A stretch of DNA of 61,091 nucleotides from Planctomycetota bacterium (GCA_963204725.1 CAUJHH010000045.1:1-61091); one strand, 5' to 3'; shown: positions 46,085 through 55,007, counted from the stretch's first letter. The notes: a model not told the origin generated them from the letters alone. Translations and numbers: made by a program.

Positions 46085-46657
46085 ATGACACCCCGCATCC
46101 TCGCTTTCTCCGGCTCTCTCCGCACCGGCTCATACAACCACCTGATGGTCCAGAACGCCGCGAACGGCGCGAAGGCCGCGGGAGCAGAGGTGACTGTCGT
46201 CCGTCTCTCGGACTTCGATCTGCCGCTCTTCAGTGAGGATCTCGAGGCCAAGGGCACGCCGGATGGCGCAAAGCGTCTCAAAGAAGCGATGAAGTCGCAT
46301 CAGGGCTTCCTGATCGCCTCGCCCGAGTACAACTCTTCGGTCACCGCCGCGCTCAAGAACGCGATCGACTGGGCCTCGCGTCCCGCGCCGAACGAGAAGC
46401 CGCTGGAGTGCTTCGCTGGCAAGGTCGCCGGTATCATGGGCGCATCCCCCGGCGCGCTCGGCGGCCTGCGCGGCCTCGTCCACCTCCGTGCCATCCTGGG
46501 CAACATCCAGACGCTCGTCATTCCCGACCAGATCGCCCTCGTCAAGGCTCATGAGCAGTTCGACGACAAGGGCATCATCAAGGACGAGAAGCAGCGCGCC
46601 GCCGTCGAGAACATCGGCAAACGAGTCGTTGACGTCGCCCGCAAGCTGAATGGGTAA
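46085..46657 (+). CDS. NADPH-dependent FMN reductase family protein
   Basis: About 190 residues from ATG 46085. The flavodoxin-like fold is shown by ILAFSGSLRTGSYNHLMVQ (FMN phosphate loop), FLIASPEYNSSVTAALKNAIDWASR (the SPEYNxSxxxxLKNAiDW signature) and AGIMGASPGALGGLRGLVHLR. Members reduce FMN, quinones, azo dyes or chromate using NAD(P)H; the natural substrate here is unknown. The next gene, rtcB, is convergent at 13 bases. Confidence 0.93.
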   Translation: MTPRILAFSGSLRTGSYNHLMVQNAANGAKAAGAEVTVVRLSDFDLPLFSEDLEAKGTPDGAKRLKEAMKSHQGFLIASPEYNSSVTAALKNAIDWASRPAPNEKPLECFAGKVAGIMGASPGALGGLRGLVHLRAILGNIQTLVIPDQIALVKAHEQFDDKGIIKDEKQRAAVENIGKRVVDVARKLNG

Positions 46658-46670
46658 GGCCGCGGGGCAC

Positions 46671-47957
46671 TTAGTCTTCCGCCTTCTCCCCACCCGGCGC
46701 CATCTTCACCAGTTTCGGATCAAACTGGGCGGCCACGCGCACCAGGTCCTGCTGGCGCGCCATCACCTTGTGAATGTCCTTGTAGGCATCGGGCGCCTCA
46801 TCCACGCCCGCCGACAGCACGGTGATGTCGAGCTGCTTCAGCTTCTTCTTGACGTTTCCCCACGCGATCGATTGCTTCGCCTTCGTGCGTGACATGAGCC
46901 GCCCCGCCCCGTGGCTCGCCGAGTGCAACGACGCATCGCTCCCCAATCCCATCACCACGAATCCCGGCTGCGCCATCGACCCCGGGATCACACCCATCAC
47001 GCCCGCGCCCGCCGGCGTCGCCCCCTTGCGATGCACGTACACCTCTTCGGGCTGGCCGCCGATGGTGTGCGTCTCCTTCCATGCGAAGTTGTGGTGGTTC
47101 TCCACATCCGCGATGACCTCTGCGCCGAGGTGCTTCGCGACGGCCGCGTGGATACACGCGTGATTCGCCGCGGCGTACTCGCCCATGAGATTCATCGCGT
47201 TCCAGTACTCCTGCCCCTCTGTCGTATCCATATCCAGCCACGCCAGGAACTTCTGGTCCTTGGGCAAGTCCGGGCGGAGCGACATCGCCAGTTTCGAGTA
47301 GTGGTCGCAGACCGAAGCGCCCGTGCCACGTGAGCCCGAGTGCGACAGCAGGGCGAGATACCTGCCTGGCGCGAGGTCGAACCACGCGTGCGAGCCGCCC
47401 TCGCTCGATTGGTTGACTGCGCTCGACCCGTGCGGCGCGCCCTCGCGCACCGTCAGCACGCCGAACTCCACGAAGTGGTTGCCGCTGCCGCTGGTCCCGA
47501 GCTGGCTCCACGCCTTGTCCTTGTTCCGCGCTGTGATCGGCGACACGCTCCAGTCCATGTCCAGCACCGGGTGCATCTTCCGCCTCTGGAACGCCCCGCC
47601 GATGCCGAAACACGTCTGCGACTCCAGCGCATCCGTCAGGCGTTTCAGCCCATGCTCGGTGGTGAGGGTTGACTCGGGCAGATCGAGCACAGTCATCTTC
47701 ATGCGGCACGCAATGTCCACGCCCACGGCATACGGAACGACGGCGTTGCGTGTGGCCAGCACGCCGCCGATCGGCAGGCCGTATCCCACGTGCGCATCGG
47801 GCATGAGCGCGCCCGCCGCCGCGACGGGCAGCCCGCACGCCGCGTGCAACTGATCGAATGAGGGCTTGTCAAAGTCCTCGCCGATCTCGCCCCACAACGA
47901 ATAGCCGCAACGCCCCTCGGCACCCGACTCATGACGCGGTTGAAAGTCTGGAGTCAT
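46671..47957 (-). CDS. rtcB: RtcB-family RNA ligase
   Basis: A 428-residue RtcB homologue. Metal and guanylylation residues can be followed: GVDIACRM (Asp, Cys), GTSGSGNHFVEF (His), LSHSGSRGTG (His), VENHHNFAW (His/Asn) and the C-terminal SHGAGRLMSR with the His that accepts GMP, plus HRKGATPAGAG and GVIPGSMAQPG. Standard RtcB has GVDIGCGM; the ACRM variant marks a divergent bacterial subgroup. The enzyme joins 2',3'-cyclic phosphate or 3'-phosphate to 5'-OH RNA ends. A co-oriented gene of unknown function ends 30 bases before it. No RtcR regulator or RtcA is in the window. Confidence 0.93.
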   Translation of the reverse strand: MTPDFQPRHESGAEGRCGYSLWGEIGEDFDKPSFDQLHAACGLPVAAAGALMPDAHVGYGLPIGGVLATRNAVVPYAVGVDIACRMKMTVLDLPESTLTTEHGLKRLTDALESQTCFGIGGAFQRRKMHPVLDMDWSVSPITARNKDKAWSQLGTSGSGNHFVEFGVLTVREGAPHGSSAVNQSSEGGSHAWFDLAPGRYLALLSHSGSRGTGASVCDHYSKLAMSLRPDLPKDQKFLAWLDMDTTEGQEYWNAMNLMGEYAAANHACIHAAVAKHLGAEVIADVENHHNFAWKETHTIGGQPEEVYVHRKGATPAGAGVMGVIPGSMAQPGFVVMGLGSDASLHSASHGAGRLMSRTKAKQSIAWGNVKKKLKQLDITVLSAGVDEAPDAYKDIHKVMARQQDLVRVAAQFDPKLVKMAPGGEKAED

Positions 47958-47987
47958 ACCAAGTTGTTCGGTGCCGAACCCGGCGAG

Positions 47988-48527
47988 TCAACCCTGCTTC
48001 ATCGCCTCCGGATTCATGACGCCGCTGAAGTAGTGCACGCTGTCACCCGCTCCGTTCTGGAGACACTTGAACGCCTTCCCGATCGGCGCACAGTGGCTGC
48101 CGTTTCCGTACCGCAGCAGCGGGAACGGCCCCAGCGGAATGTCCGCCCGCGGCTCGACCCACTCGCCCCCGTACTTCCGACGCATCACCTCGCCGACATA
48201 GCACCCCATGCAGAAGACCATGTCCGGCACAGATGATGGCGTGGCACCCTCGGCACGCAACTGGTACAGGACCCTATCGATCTCCTTCAGACTCTCGATC
48301 GAGTAGTCGAGCGTGACGCCCGCTTCCGCTTCGTTCTTGACCACCATCTCCGCCAGCAGCGGCAGGTTCTCCGGCTTCGGCTCATGCGGCAGGTTCAACC
48401 GGATCGATCCACCGTCCGCACCAACCGGCGGCGGACCGGACGAACCCCCGCCCCCACGCGGTGGCACCGGTGGTTGATTCGATGAACTGTTCGATTCACG
48501 TCCCAGCAGCTTCTTGAAGAGTCCCAT
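47988..48527 (-). CDS. unknown protein upstream of rtcB
   Basis: About 179 residues from ATG 48527; an earlier in-frame ATG adds 86 residues without protein character and crosses the divergent promoter region. After a Pro/Gly/Ser-rich N-terminal 45 residues comes a compact domain with LDYSIESLKEIDRVLYQLRAEG, MVFCMGCYVGEVMRRKYGGEWVE and PFPLLRYGNGSHCAPIGKAFKCL. This layout (Asp-Tyr-Ser...Ser-Leu...Asp, then a YxGEVxxRxxGGxW segment) recalls DUF3806-like proteins, but I would not assign it. The gene precedes rtcB by 30 bases and is probably transcribed with it. Confidence 0.72.
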   Translation of the reverse strand: MGLFKKLLGRESNSSSNQPPVPPRGGGGSSGPPPVGADGGSIRLNLPHEPKPENLPLLAEMVVKNEAEAGVTLDYSIESLKEIDRVLYQLRAEGATPSSVPDMVFCMGCYVGEVMRRKYGGEWVEPRADIPLGPFPLLRYGNGSHCAPIGKAFKCLQNGAGDSVHYFSGVMNPEAMKQG

Positions 48528-48692
48528 GTTGTCAGTATGCCAGTCTCGGGCACACCTTGCAAGTCCACGCCGCGCGGTAGCATGACGCCATAATCGGGCT
48601 CTGAGAGCAAACAGCTGATCTGCGGTTCCTTCGATCCATGACGCGCCGACCGGCGTACGAAACGAAAGCACCCGACTCGACCCGGACCCACC

Positions 48693-49160
48693 ATGCCAGA
48701 GACCCCACACCCCTTCCTCCTCGAATTCCTCGCAGAGCGCGAATGGAAGTGCCCCGACTGCGCGTACTCGCTCCGAGGTTGCCAATCGGCCCGCTGCCCC
48801 GAATGCGGCACGACGCTCGAAATCGAGGCGATCATCGCCGCCGCCGATCGGCCCAGGAACCGCCGCGCCGCATGGCGCATCGCGATCCTCGCGGTTCCGC
48901 TCGCGGGCTTCTGCGTCCTTTCTCAGTTCGCCATCGACACCGTGAACGCCGACGTGGACTCGATGGGTGGACCGATCCTCTTCATGTGGCTCTTCCGAAT
49001 CGTTCTCGGTACGGGGTTCACGCTCTCCGTGTGCTTCGAGCTTCTCCTCATGGCCAGCCGCGGGCGAACCCAGAAACTAGACGGGGGAACCTTCTTCTGG
49101 CTGACGCTGACTGGCTGCTTCTTCGCCTCCCTCCTCGCCCTCCCCTTCGCGCTCGGCTAA
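48693..49160 (+). CDS. zinc-ribbon membrane protein
   Basis: A 155-residue protein. Residues 20-38 form a zinc ribbon (CPDCAYSLRGCQSARCPECG) of the kind common in planctomycete membrane proteins, followed by three hydrophobic helices at about 62-80, 94-118 and 134-153. The ribbon would lie on the cytoplasmic side. Function unknown. It precedes spoVR by 80 bases in the same direction, and a second protein of the same design follows spoVR. Confidence 0.75.
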   Translation: MPETPHPFLLEFLAEREWKCPDCAYSLRGCQSARCPECGTTLEIEAIIAAADRPRNRRAAWRIAILAVPLAGFCVLSQFAIDTVNADVDSMGGPILFMWLFRIVLGTGFTLSVCFELLLMASRGRTQKLDGGTFFWLTLTGCFFASLLALPFALG

Positions 49161-49240
49161 CCCCGCCTCCTCCCGATCCCTTCTCCTTCTCCCACGTATG
49201 GTCTGTCGGGAGACCGGCCTCCAGCCGATAAGAGGGGACC

Positions 49241-50782
49241 ATGGCAGGAACGCCGCACACGGAACTCACGCCCGAACTCCTCGCCCACATGCGGGCCATC
49301 AAGGCCAAGGCCGCCGAGTACGGGCTCGACTTCTACGAGGTCGTCTACGAGGTCCTCGACTTCGAGACCATGAACCAGATCGCGGCCTTCGGCGGCTTCC
49401 CCGTCCGCTACCCCCACTGGCGCTGGGGGATGGAGTACGAAAAGCTCTCCAAGCGCGACGCCTACGGGCTCGGGCGCATCTATGAGATGGTCATCAACAA
49501 CGACCCCTGCTACGCCTACCTCCAGGAGTCCAACAGCGTCACCGATCAGAAGCTCGTCATGGCACACGTCTACGGCCACTCGGACTTCTTCAAGAACAAC
49601 CTCTGGTTCAGCAAGACCAACCGCAAGATGATGAACGAGATGGCCAACCACGCCACGCGCGTGCGCCGCCACATCGAGCGTCAGGGTGTCGAGACCGTCG
49701 AACGCTTCATCGACAACTGCCTCGCCGTTGAGCATCTGATCGACCCGCACTCCATGTTCATGGCCCGCGACGAGCCGCACCACGCGCCCGATCCCGATCG
49801 TGCGGCGGAGTTCGAGCCCCACAAGCTGCCGGCCAAGGCGTATATGGACCCCTTCATCAATCCCGAGGGGGAGATGAAGCGCCAGCGGGATGCGCACGCC
49901 GCGGAGCAGACGGCGGGCAAGGGGCGAATCCCCGAGAAGCCGACGCGCGACGTGCTGCTGTTCCTGCTGCGGCACGCGCGGCTGGACGAGTGGCAGCAGG
50001 ACATCCTCTCGATCATTCGCGATGAGGCGTACTACTACGCGCCGCAGGGGATGACCAAGATCATGAACGAGGGGTGGGCGACGTACTGGCACTCCAAGCT
50101 GATGACCCAGCACTTCCTCGAGGCCAAAGAGATCATCGACTACGCCGAGCAGCACTCGGGCGTGGTGCACATGCCGCCCGGCGGGTTCAATCCGTACAAG
50201 ATCGGCGTGGAGCTGTGGAAGGAGATCGAGCGGCGCTGGAACCGGGGGCAGCACGGCCCGGCGTGGGAGCGGCTGGACTCGATCGGTGAGAAAGAGGCCT
50301 TCGACGACAAGTCGATGAAAGGGCGGGAGAAGATCTTTGAGGTCCGGCGGATCTACAACGACGTCTCGTTCCTCGACGAGTTCCTCACGCCGGAGTTCGT
50401 CGAGCGCCACCAGATGTACCAGTTCAGGAAGGACCCGCAGACCGGCGAGGTTCGCATCGTCACGCGCGACTTTGACCGCATCAAGCAGACACTGCTCTTC
50501 CAGATGACCAACATGGGCCAGCCGTTCCTGTATGTCGTCGATGGCAACTACATGAACCGCGGCGAGCTCTTCCTCTCCCACCAGTTCGTCGGGCTTGAGG
50601 TCGACGCCTCCAAGGCGACCCAGGCCCTGAAATCCCTCCGCGCCCTCTGGGGCCGACCCGTCCACCTCATGATCCGCGTCAACGAGGACAACTGGCTCTA
50701 CTCCGCTGTCGAACTCAACGCCGAACCCAAACGCGAGAAGGTCGGCGAGGATCTGCCCAAGCCCGCGCATGGGTTGATGTAG
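49241..50782 (+). CDS. SpoVR family protein
   Basis: A 513-residue protein with strong SpoVR/YcgB character: EYGLDFYEVVYEVLDFETMNQIAAFGGFPVRYPHWRWGMEYE at the N-terminus, AHVYGHSDFFKNNLWF, then DEAYYYAPQGMTKIMNEGWATYWHSKLMT and ELWKEIERRWNRGQHG. The His/Glu-rich segments suggest a metal site; HxxxH-type arrangement appears in AHVYGHSDF. In Bacillus it takes part in spore cortex formation, and in other bacteria it is often linked to yeaH and prkA, which are not in this window. Here sporulation genes are absent. GAGGGGA precedes the ATG. Confidence 0.95.
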   Translation: MAGTPHTELTPELLAHMRAIKAKAAEYGLDFYEVVYEVLDFETMNQIAAFGGFPVRYPHWRWGMEYEKLSKRDAYGLGRIYEMVINNDPCYAYLQESNSVTDQKLVMAHVYGHSDFFKNNLWFSKTNRKMMNEMANHATRVRRHIERQGVETVERFIDNCLAVEHLIDPHSMFMARDEPHHAPDPDRAAEFEPHKLPAKAYMDPFINPEGEMKRQRDAHAAEQTAGKGRIPEKPTRDVLLFLLRHARLDEWQQDILSIIRDEAYYYAPQGMTKIMNEGWATYWHSKLMTQHFLEAKEIIDYAEQHSGVVHMPPGGFNPYKIGVELWKEIERRWNRGQHGPAWERLDSIGEKEAFDDKSMKGREKIFEVRRIYNDVSFLDEFLTPEFVERHQMYQFRKDPQTGEVRIVTRDFDRIKQTLLFQMTNMGQPFLYVVDGNYMNRGELFLSHQFVGLEVDASKATQALKSLRALWGRPVHLMIRVNEDNWLYSAVELNAEPKREKVGEDLPKPAHGLM

Positions 50783-50847
50783 ATCCCTTTGACGATCTCC
50801 CGGTGGCACCGCCGTGGGGACCAGAGCGGTGTGCCTTGAATAGGGAG

Positions 50848-50867
50848 CCCCGAGCGCGAGCTCGGGG
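50848..50867 (+). terminator. hairpin after spoVR
   Basis: CCCCGAGC-GCGA-GCTCGGGG is a perfect 8-bp stem capped by a GNRA tetraloop, 65 bases past the spoVR stop. No T tract follows, so termination is likely but unproven. Confidence 0.5.
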
Positions 50868-50991
50868 TGTTGGACAGACTCGAAGAGAACGCAGAGGACG
50901 CGGAGTAGGCAGAGCAACGCGGAGAACAGACGACGCAGTTGCCACCTCGCATCCTCTACTCTCTCACCGGCAACCCTTACCACCCGACAAT

Positions 50992-51774
50992 ATGACACGA
51001 CACCAAAGCCACATGCATATGCGTTCCGACATTGCCGACATGTCTCGGCGGCTCGGTCCGTGTGCCCTGGGGGTGGGAGCGGTCATCGCCATGGCTATGC
51101 TCGTCGAGAGCGATATCGCGCGTCCTTTCTTGCTTCTCTACTCGATCATCGTACCGCTCGTTGCTTTGGGCTATCTCCTCCTGAGGCACTTGGATCGCCG
51201 CGCGTTCAACAAGGTCTCCGAACGCAACTACCGCATCTGCACCGGCTGCGGCCACGACCTCGCCGGACTCCGCAATGTCGGCCGATGCCCGGAGTGCGGT
51301 CGGGCATACACACAGAAGTTGCTGCAAGAGCTGTGGACCCATGCGCACGGTGAGCCCACTCGCTTCACCCTCGAAGCTTTCAGCCATCTCAGAACGCCGC
51401 CGAAGATGCGGCCCTGGCTGGACATCGTCTCATTGATGATCATGTTCGTGATCACGGCCGTACTCGTGAGCTGGTTCGTCCGTCGAGTCGAGGCGGACAC
51501 CTTCGTCATAAGCGACTGCTTCTGGACTTTCATCCTGCCTGTTGGAGCGATTCCGTCTCTCTTCGTCGGCAAGCACCGCGACCACCTCGCATACCTCGTA
51601 CGCAACCGCTTCCGCCACTGTCCGCGTTGCCATGTCCGGCTTCCGAAGCGACGCGCATCGGGCATCTGCACCACCTGCCGCCTGCCGTGGGACGAGAAAT
51701 GGCTCGAAACCACATGGCGAAGGGTGTACGCGCCTCCGACAGACCCCGCGTCCCAAGAACCCACTCCCACGTAA
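50992..51774 (+). CDS. membrane protein with two zinc ribbons
   Basis: About 260 residues from ATG 50992; ATGs at 51013 and 51019 are alternatives. Two N-terminal helices (about 25-40 and 45-65) are followed by a zinc ribbon CTGCGHDLAGLRNVGRCPECG at about 82-102, two more helices near 140-180, and a C-terminal Cys-rich segment HCPRCHVRLPKRRASGICTTC that looks like a second ribbon. This is the same style as the 155-residue protein on the other side of spoVR. No enzyme motif. The upstream 200 bases include a hairpin and no clear ribosome-binding site. Confidence 0.75.
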   Translation: MTRHQSHMHMRSDIADMSRRLGPCALGVGAVIAMAMLVESDIARPFLLLYSIIVPLVALGYLLLRHLDRRAFNKVSERNYRICTGCGHDLAGLRNVGRCPECGRAYTQKLLQELWTHAHGEPTRFTLEAFSHLRTPPKMRPWLDIVSLMIMFVITAVLVSWFVRRVEADTFVISDCFWTFILPVGAIPSLFVGKHRDHLAYLVRNRFRHCPRCHVRLPKRRASGICTTCRLPWDEKWLETTWRRVYAPPTDPASQEPTPT

Positions 51775-51822
51775 CGTTGGCTGCTAGGGAGGGTTTGTGC
51801 TTTGAGCCGCCTTCTTTGCTGA

Positions 51823-51927
51823 GCGTCCCGCAAGGGACGCCGGTGTGTAGCCACGCGGTGGAGCGACAGTCGCCACCGTGGGGGGGCGGCCGAGCGGAAC
51901 CCGTGGAGAGGGTGTCGCGCAGCGACA
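51823..51927. repeat. cluster of palindromic elements (REP-like or structured RNA)
   Basis: Three hairpins in about 105 bases: GCGTCCC-GCAA-GGGACGC (51823-51840), a nested stem CCACGcGGTGG...CCACCGTGG with inner CGAC/GTCG (51851-51881), and TGTCGC-GCA-GCGACA (51913-51927). They fill the gap between two genes on opposite strands. Such compact palindromes resemble interspersed REP elements; a structured non-coding RNA is possible. Confidence 0.6.
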
Positions 51928-52048
51928 TTCTAAAAACGCCTCTCAGTCGCTAAATGCGACGTCTCCCCGCCACGCGGACTCCTCAGCGAAGCGACCCGAC
52001 ATCCCGCCTCTTCCACGGCGTGCCCGCCGCGCGCAACAAAGCCCGCGC

Positions 52049-52618
52049 CTACCTCTTCGCCTCATACCGCAGCGCCACCGCCCCCGAGCCGAACTCGTGC
52101 CGGCCCACGAGCTTCAGATCGACATACTTCGACAGCCCCGCGAACAGCGTCGGACCGTGGCCCGCCAGCCGCGGCTGCACCACGAACTCGTACGCATCGA
52201 TCAACCCCAGCTCCGCCAACGCCAGCGGCAGCTTCACGCCTCCGACGAACAACCCGTTGCCCGGCTCCCGCTTGAGGCGCTCAACGGCCTCGCGCAAGTC
52301 CCCGCCGAGCAGTTCCGAGTTCCAATCGACCCGCTCCAAGGTGCTCGACACGACGTACTTCTTTGCGACGTCGATCGTGCGGGCGAACGGCTCCATCCAC
52401 GCGGCCATCCAATCAGGCCTCACGCCCGCTTCCAACGCCCGTGCCGCGGGCCGCCACGCCTGCTCCATCATCTCGTAGGTCACGCGGCCAAAGAGGAGGG
52501 CGTCGGCCTGCGCGAGGGACTCGGCCCAGTAACGATGCTGCTCTTCATCCGTTGAGCCCGCCCGATGATCGCAGCACCCATCCAAGGTGACGTTGATGGA
52601 ATACCGAAGGGGTCGCAT
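52049..52618 (-). CDS. dihydrofolate reductase family (RibD C-terminal domain) protein
   Basis: A 189-residue protein beginning MRPLRYSINVTLDGCCDH, the start typical of single-domain RibD-C proteins. ADALLFGRVTYEMME is the NADPH-binding loop equivalent and GNGLFVGGVKLPLALAELGLIDAYEFVVQPRLAGHGPTLFAG is the conserved C-terminal half. These proteins share the DHFR fold and reduce unknown substrates; they are distinct from FolA. The gene is leftward and follows a small membrane protein gene by 36 bases. Confidence 0.92.
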   Translation of the reverse strand: MRPLRYSINVTLDGCCDHRAGSTDEEQHRYWAESLAQADALLFGRVTYEMMEQAWRPAARALEAGVRPDWMAAWMEPFARTIDVAKKYVVSSTLERVDWNSELLGGDLREAVERLKREPGNGLFVGGVKLPLALAELGLIDAYEFVVQPRLAGHGPTLFAGLSKYVDLKLVGRHEFGSGAVALRYEAKR

Positions 52619-52654
52619 GACGCAAGGGTACCGCGGCTACTTTCACCGCGCCCG

Positions 52655-52987
52655 TCAGTTTCCGGGCGGCATGAAGCTCGTCATCGCAAAGACGACCGCC
52701 TCGCACGTCGCGCCCAGGATCGCTGCGGCCACCGACGCGCCCACCGCCGCCACGATCGGATGTCGAAACGTTGCCTTGCGTGCGAGAGCCCAGAGCGCGA
52801 CCGGCGTTGTGAGGAGCGCGGCAGACAAGCTCGCGCCGAACACGATGAACCGCTTCCAGTTGCCCTGATCTGGACCGACCGTGTTCACATCCGCGATGTA
52901 CGCAACGATGAGAAGCGAGACCGCGCCGATCGCCACCGCCGCGAGCCATGCAAGGAACGTTCGCACCGGCACCCCCGTGTTGAGCAA
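52655..52987 (-). CDS. small membrane protein
   Basis: A 110-residue protein with three hydrophobic helices (about 10-32, 44-66 and 75-103), for example FLAWLAAVAIGAVSLLIVAY. No conserved functional motif recognised. It lies between ohr (30 bases upstream) and the RibD-C gene (36 bases downstream), all leftward, so it is probably part of a three-gene operon. Confidence 0.65.
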   Translation of the reverse strand: MLNTGVPVRTFLAWLAAVAIGAVSLLIVAYIADVNTVGPDQGNWKRFIVFGASLSAALLTTPVALWALARKATFRHPIVAAVGASVAAAILGATCEAVVFAMTSFMPPGN

Positions 52988-53017
52988 CGAATCGCGTACG
53001 CCCGTCGTGGGACTCGA

Positions 53018-53434
53018 TCACACGACGCGCAGCTCGACCTCGATGTTGCCGCGTGTCGCGCGCGAGTACGGGCAGACCTGGTGTGCCGCCTCGACGAGTT
53101 CCTGCGCCTGCTTCTTGTCCATCCCTGGGATGGTGACGTTCAGGCGTGCGGCGAGCTGGTAGTTGTCGCCGCTCTTGCCCAGGTCTACTTCCGCATCGAC
53201 CGCCAGATCCTCCGGCAGCCTGAGCTTCTGCTGGTGGGCCACGGCCTTCATCGCACCGATGAAGCACGCCGACCACCCCGCGGCGAACAACTGCTCCGGA
53301 TTCGTTCCTGTTCCCGGTCCGCCCGGCGACGAGTGCTTGACCTCCAGCCGCCCGTCACTGCTGCGTGAGGCGCCGCCGTCTCTGCCGCCGGTTGTGTGCA
53401 TCTTGGCCGTGTAGAGAACCTTATCGAGCGCCAT
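53018..53434 (-). CDS. ohr: organic hydroperoxide resistance protein (Ohr/OsmC family)
   Basis: A 138-residue Ohr. Both redox-active cysteines are present: Cys57 in FAAGWSACFIGA and Cys121 in HQVCPYSRATRGN, and the catalytic Arg region appears in SDGRLEVKHSSPGGPGTGTNPEQLFAAG. The enzyme reduces organic hydroperoxides with lipoylated proteins as reductant. AAAGGA precedes the ATG. It leads a probable operon with a small membrane protein and a RibD-C protein. No OhrR regulator gene is adjacent. Confidence 0.96.
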   Translation of the reverse strand: MALDKVLYTAKMHTTGGRDGGASRSSDGRLEVKHSSPGGPGTGTNPEQLFAAGWSACFIGAMKAVAHQQKLRLPEDLAVDAEVDLGKSGDNYQLAARLNVTIPGMDKKQAQELVEAAHQVCPYSRATRGNIEVELRVV

Positions 53435-53980
53435 GGTTCGATCCTTTCGATTGGGGATGTGATCCCGAGTGCGTTGATCTCACTGATCTCAATCCAGCGA
53501 TGCCTCTGAGATTCTTGCCCCCGCGAATCGGATACGCGATTCGGGCCCGATCGTGATGCGAACGAGAGCGAGCAGCGAGCGCGCGGGCTTCGGCTCCGTT
53601 TCTCCATCCCTTCATCCCTCCGGCGAAGGATGAAGGCAAAGGCTCCGCCACACAGCGGCCACCAACCCGCCTTCGATCAACGTCGTCCCTTTCTGCCCCT
53701 CACCTTTCACTCAACATCGTTCCACCATCTCCCGAACATCGCTGGTGTTCGGCGCGCGCGGTGCTGCAATTCTCCCGATCTGCCGCGCTCGCCCTTCCCA
53801 TTCGCGGGGTGTTCCGTTAGGATCGCTCAGGATACTTCCAACTGTCGTGGGCCGACACTTCGGGCGGGGCCATGCTGCTCCGCTCCGTTGTTGCCCGGTC
53901 CGTGGCTTGTGGGATCGAGTGAGAGCGTGCTGTGTGCTCTCGCCGCTCGGCTCCACTGTTTCACTGAAAGGACACTCCTG
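53435..53980. other. long divergent intergenic region with a hairpin
   Basis: About 545 bases between ohr and the PEP-CTERM gene without a supported gene. The main structure is CCTTCATCC...GGATGAAGG (53609-53636), a perfect 9-bp stem with a 10-base loop. A rightward frame is open through the right part but its content is not protein-like before the ATG at 53981. Confidence 0.5.
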
Positions 53981-54802
53981 ATGCGACTCGCGCTCATTGC
54001 AACCGGCATGGCTCTCGCGGCATCCACCGCGCACGGACAGTTGATCGTCGGCCACAACCGGCCCGGCATCGCCACGATGTACCACATCGACGTCGACACC
54101 GGCGCGGCCACGGAGATCTACGCCGCATTGACGAACGACGCGAAGCCGTGGGGGATGGCCTTCGATCCCGTGACCGACACCCTTTACTGGAACAACGGCT
54201 CGACGCTGTATTCTTCGCCATTGAGCATGTCGCTCACGCCGACCGTCGTGGGCACGTTGACGCTCGATGGGCTGGCGACCAGCTTCATCGGACTTGGCTT
54301 CCGCGATGGCGTGCTCCTCGGCACGCCCTTCACGACCTCGAGCGTCACGGAAGCGGTGTACCAGATCGATCCGGTCACCGGTGTTTCAACCAGCGCATAC
54401 GTCTATGACAGCGGCTTTGACTTCGGCGGCCTCGACGTCGATTCCGTCAACGGTCGAGTCTACGGGCTGACCGACAGCGCCACGGGCGGCAGGCCACTCG
54501 GGCTCTATGAGCTCAACATCGAGCGTCAGACAACCACATTCGTCGCGCCCCACCCAGCCTCAGAATCGGACCTCGACGGCCTCGCCGTACACGCGGGCCT
54601 CGCGTACTACGTTTCCGACGGACCGAACTCGTTGCAGCCGAACTTCTATGTCTACGACATCGCCTCGGGCGAACTCGTCCGCACCATCCCATCGCCCTTC
54701 GCCAATGCAGCCGGCTTCGCGGGTGCGACGTTCGTTCCGACGCCGGGGGGGCTGGGTCTGCTTGCGCTCGCGGCAATCGGCTCGTCGCGCCGTCGCCGCT
54801 GA
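53981..54802 (+). CDS. secreted propeller-like protein with PEP-CTERM-like tail
   Basis: About 273 residues from ATG 53981, which has GAAAGGA upstream and yields the signal peptide LALIATGMALAASTAHGQ. The body has repeated units such as PGIATMYHIDVDTGAATEIY and EAVYQIDPVTGVSTSAYVY, a six- or seven-bladed propeller of the DUF4394/SMP-30-like type. The tail FVPTPGGLGLLALAAIGSSRRRR is a planctomycete VPTPG-type sorting signal. A longer in-frame start exists but lacks a signal peptide. The protein is likely surface-associated, with unknown ligand. Confidence 0.85.
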   Translation: MRLALIATGMALAASTAHGQLIVGHNRPGIATMYHIDVDTGAATEIYAALTNDAKPWGMAFDPVTDTLYWNNGSTLYSSPLSMSLTPTVVGTLTLDGLATSFIGLGFRDGVLLGTPFTTSSVTEAVYQIDPVTGVSTSAYVYDSGFDFGGLDVDSVNGRVYGLTDSATGGRPLGLYELNIERQTTTFVAPHPASESDLDGLAVHAGLAYYVSDGPNSLQPNFYVYDIASGELVRTIPSPFANAAGFAGATFVPTPGGLGLLALAAIGSSRRRR

Positions 54803-55007
54803 CCGACACCCACTGGGAAGACGGCGATCAGCGTCCTTCCGCGCATCCTCCGTCGCACGCGGTGGCGTGCGTTTCGGGTGCGCACGGGTCCGTCACCGGC
54901 GCGCCCGGACTCAGGGGTGCCGCGCTGCCGTGGTTTCCTTCATATCCTTCCACACCCGTGGCGAGCATCGCTGAACCCGATCCGCCGCCGGGGGTTGGGA
55001 GAACCGC

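Noticed and set aside
47211..47226. Third partial copy of the 41-nt repeat core (CCCCTCTGTCGTATCC) inside rtcB
   Set aside because: The match is only ten bases and falls in conserved rtcB coding sequence, so it is chance.
49157..50998. 613-codon leftward frame opposite spoVR
   Set aside because: Val/Leu/Gly-rich antisense of a clear SpoVR gene.
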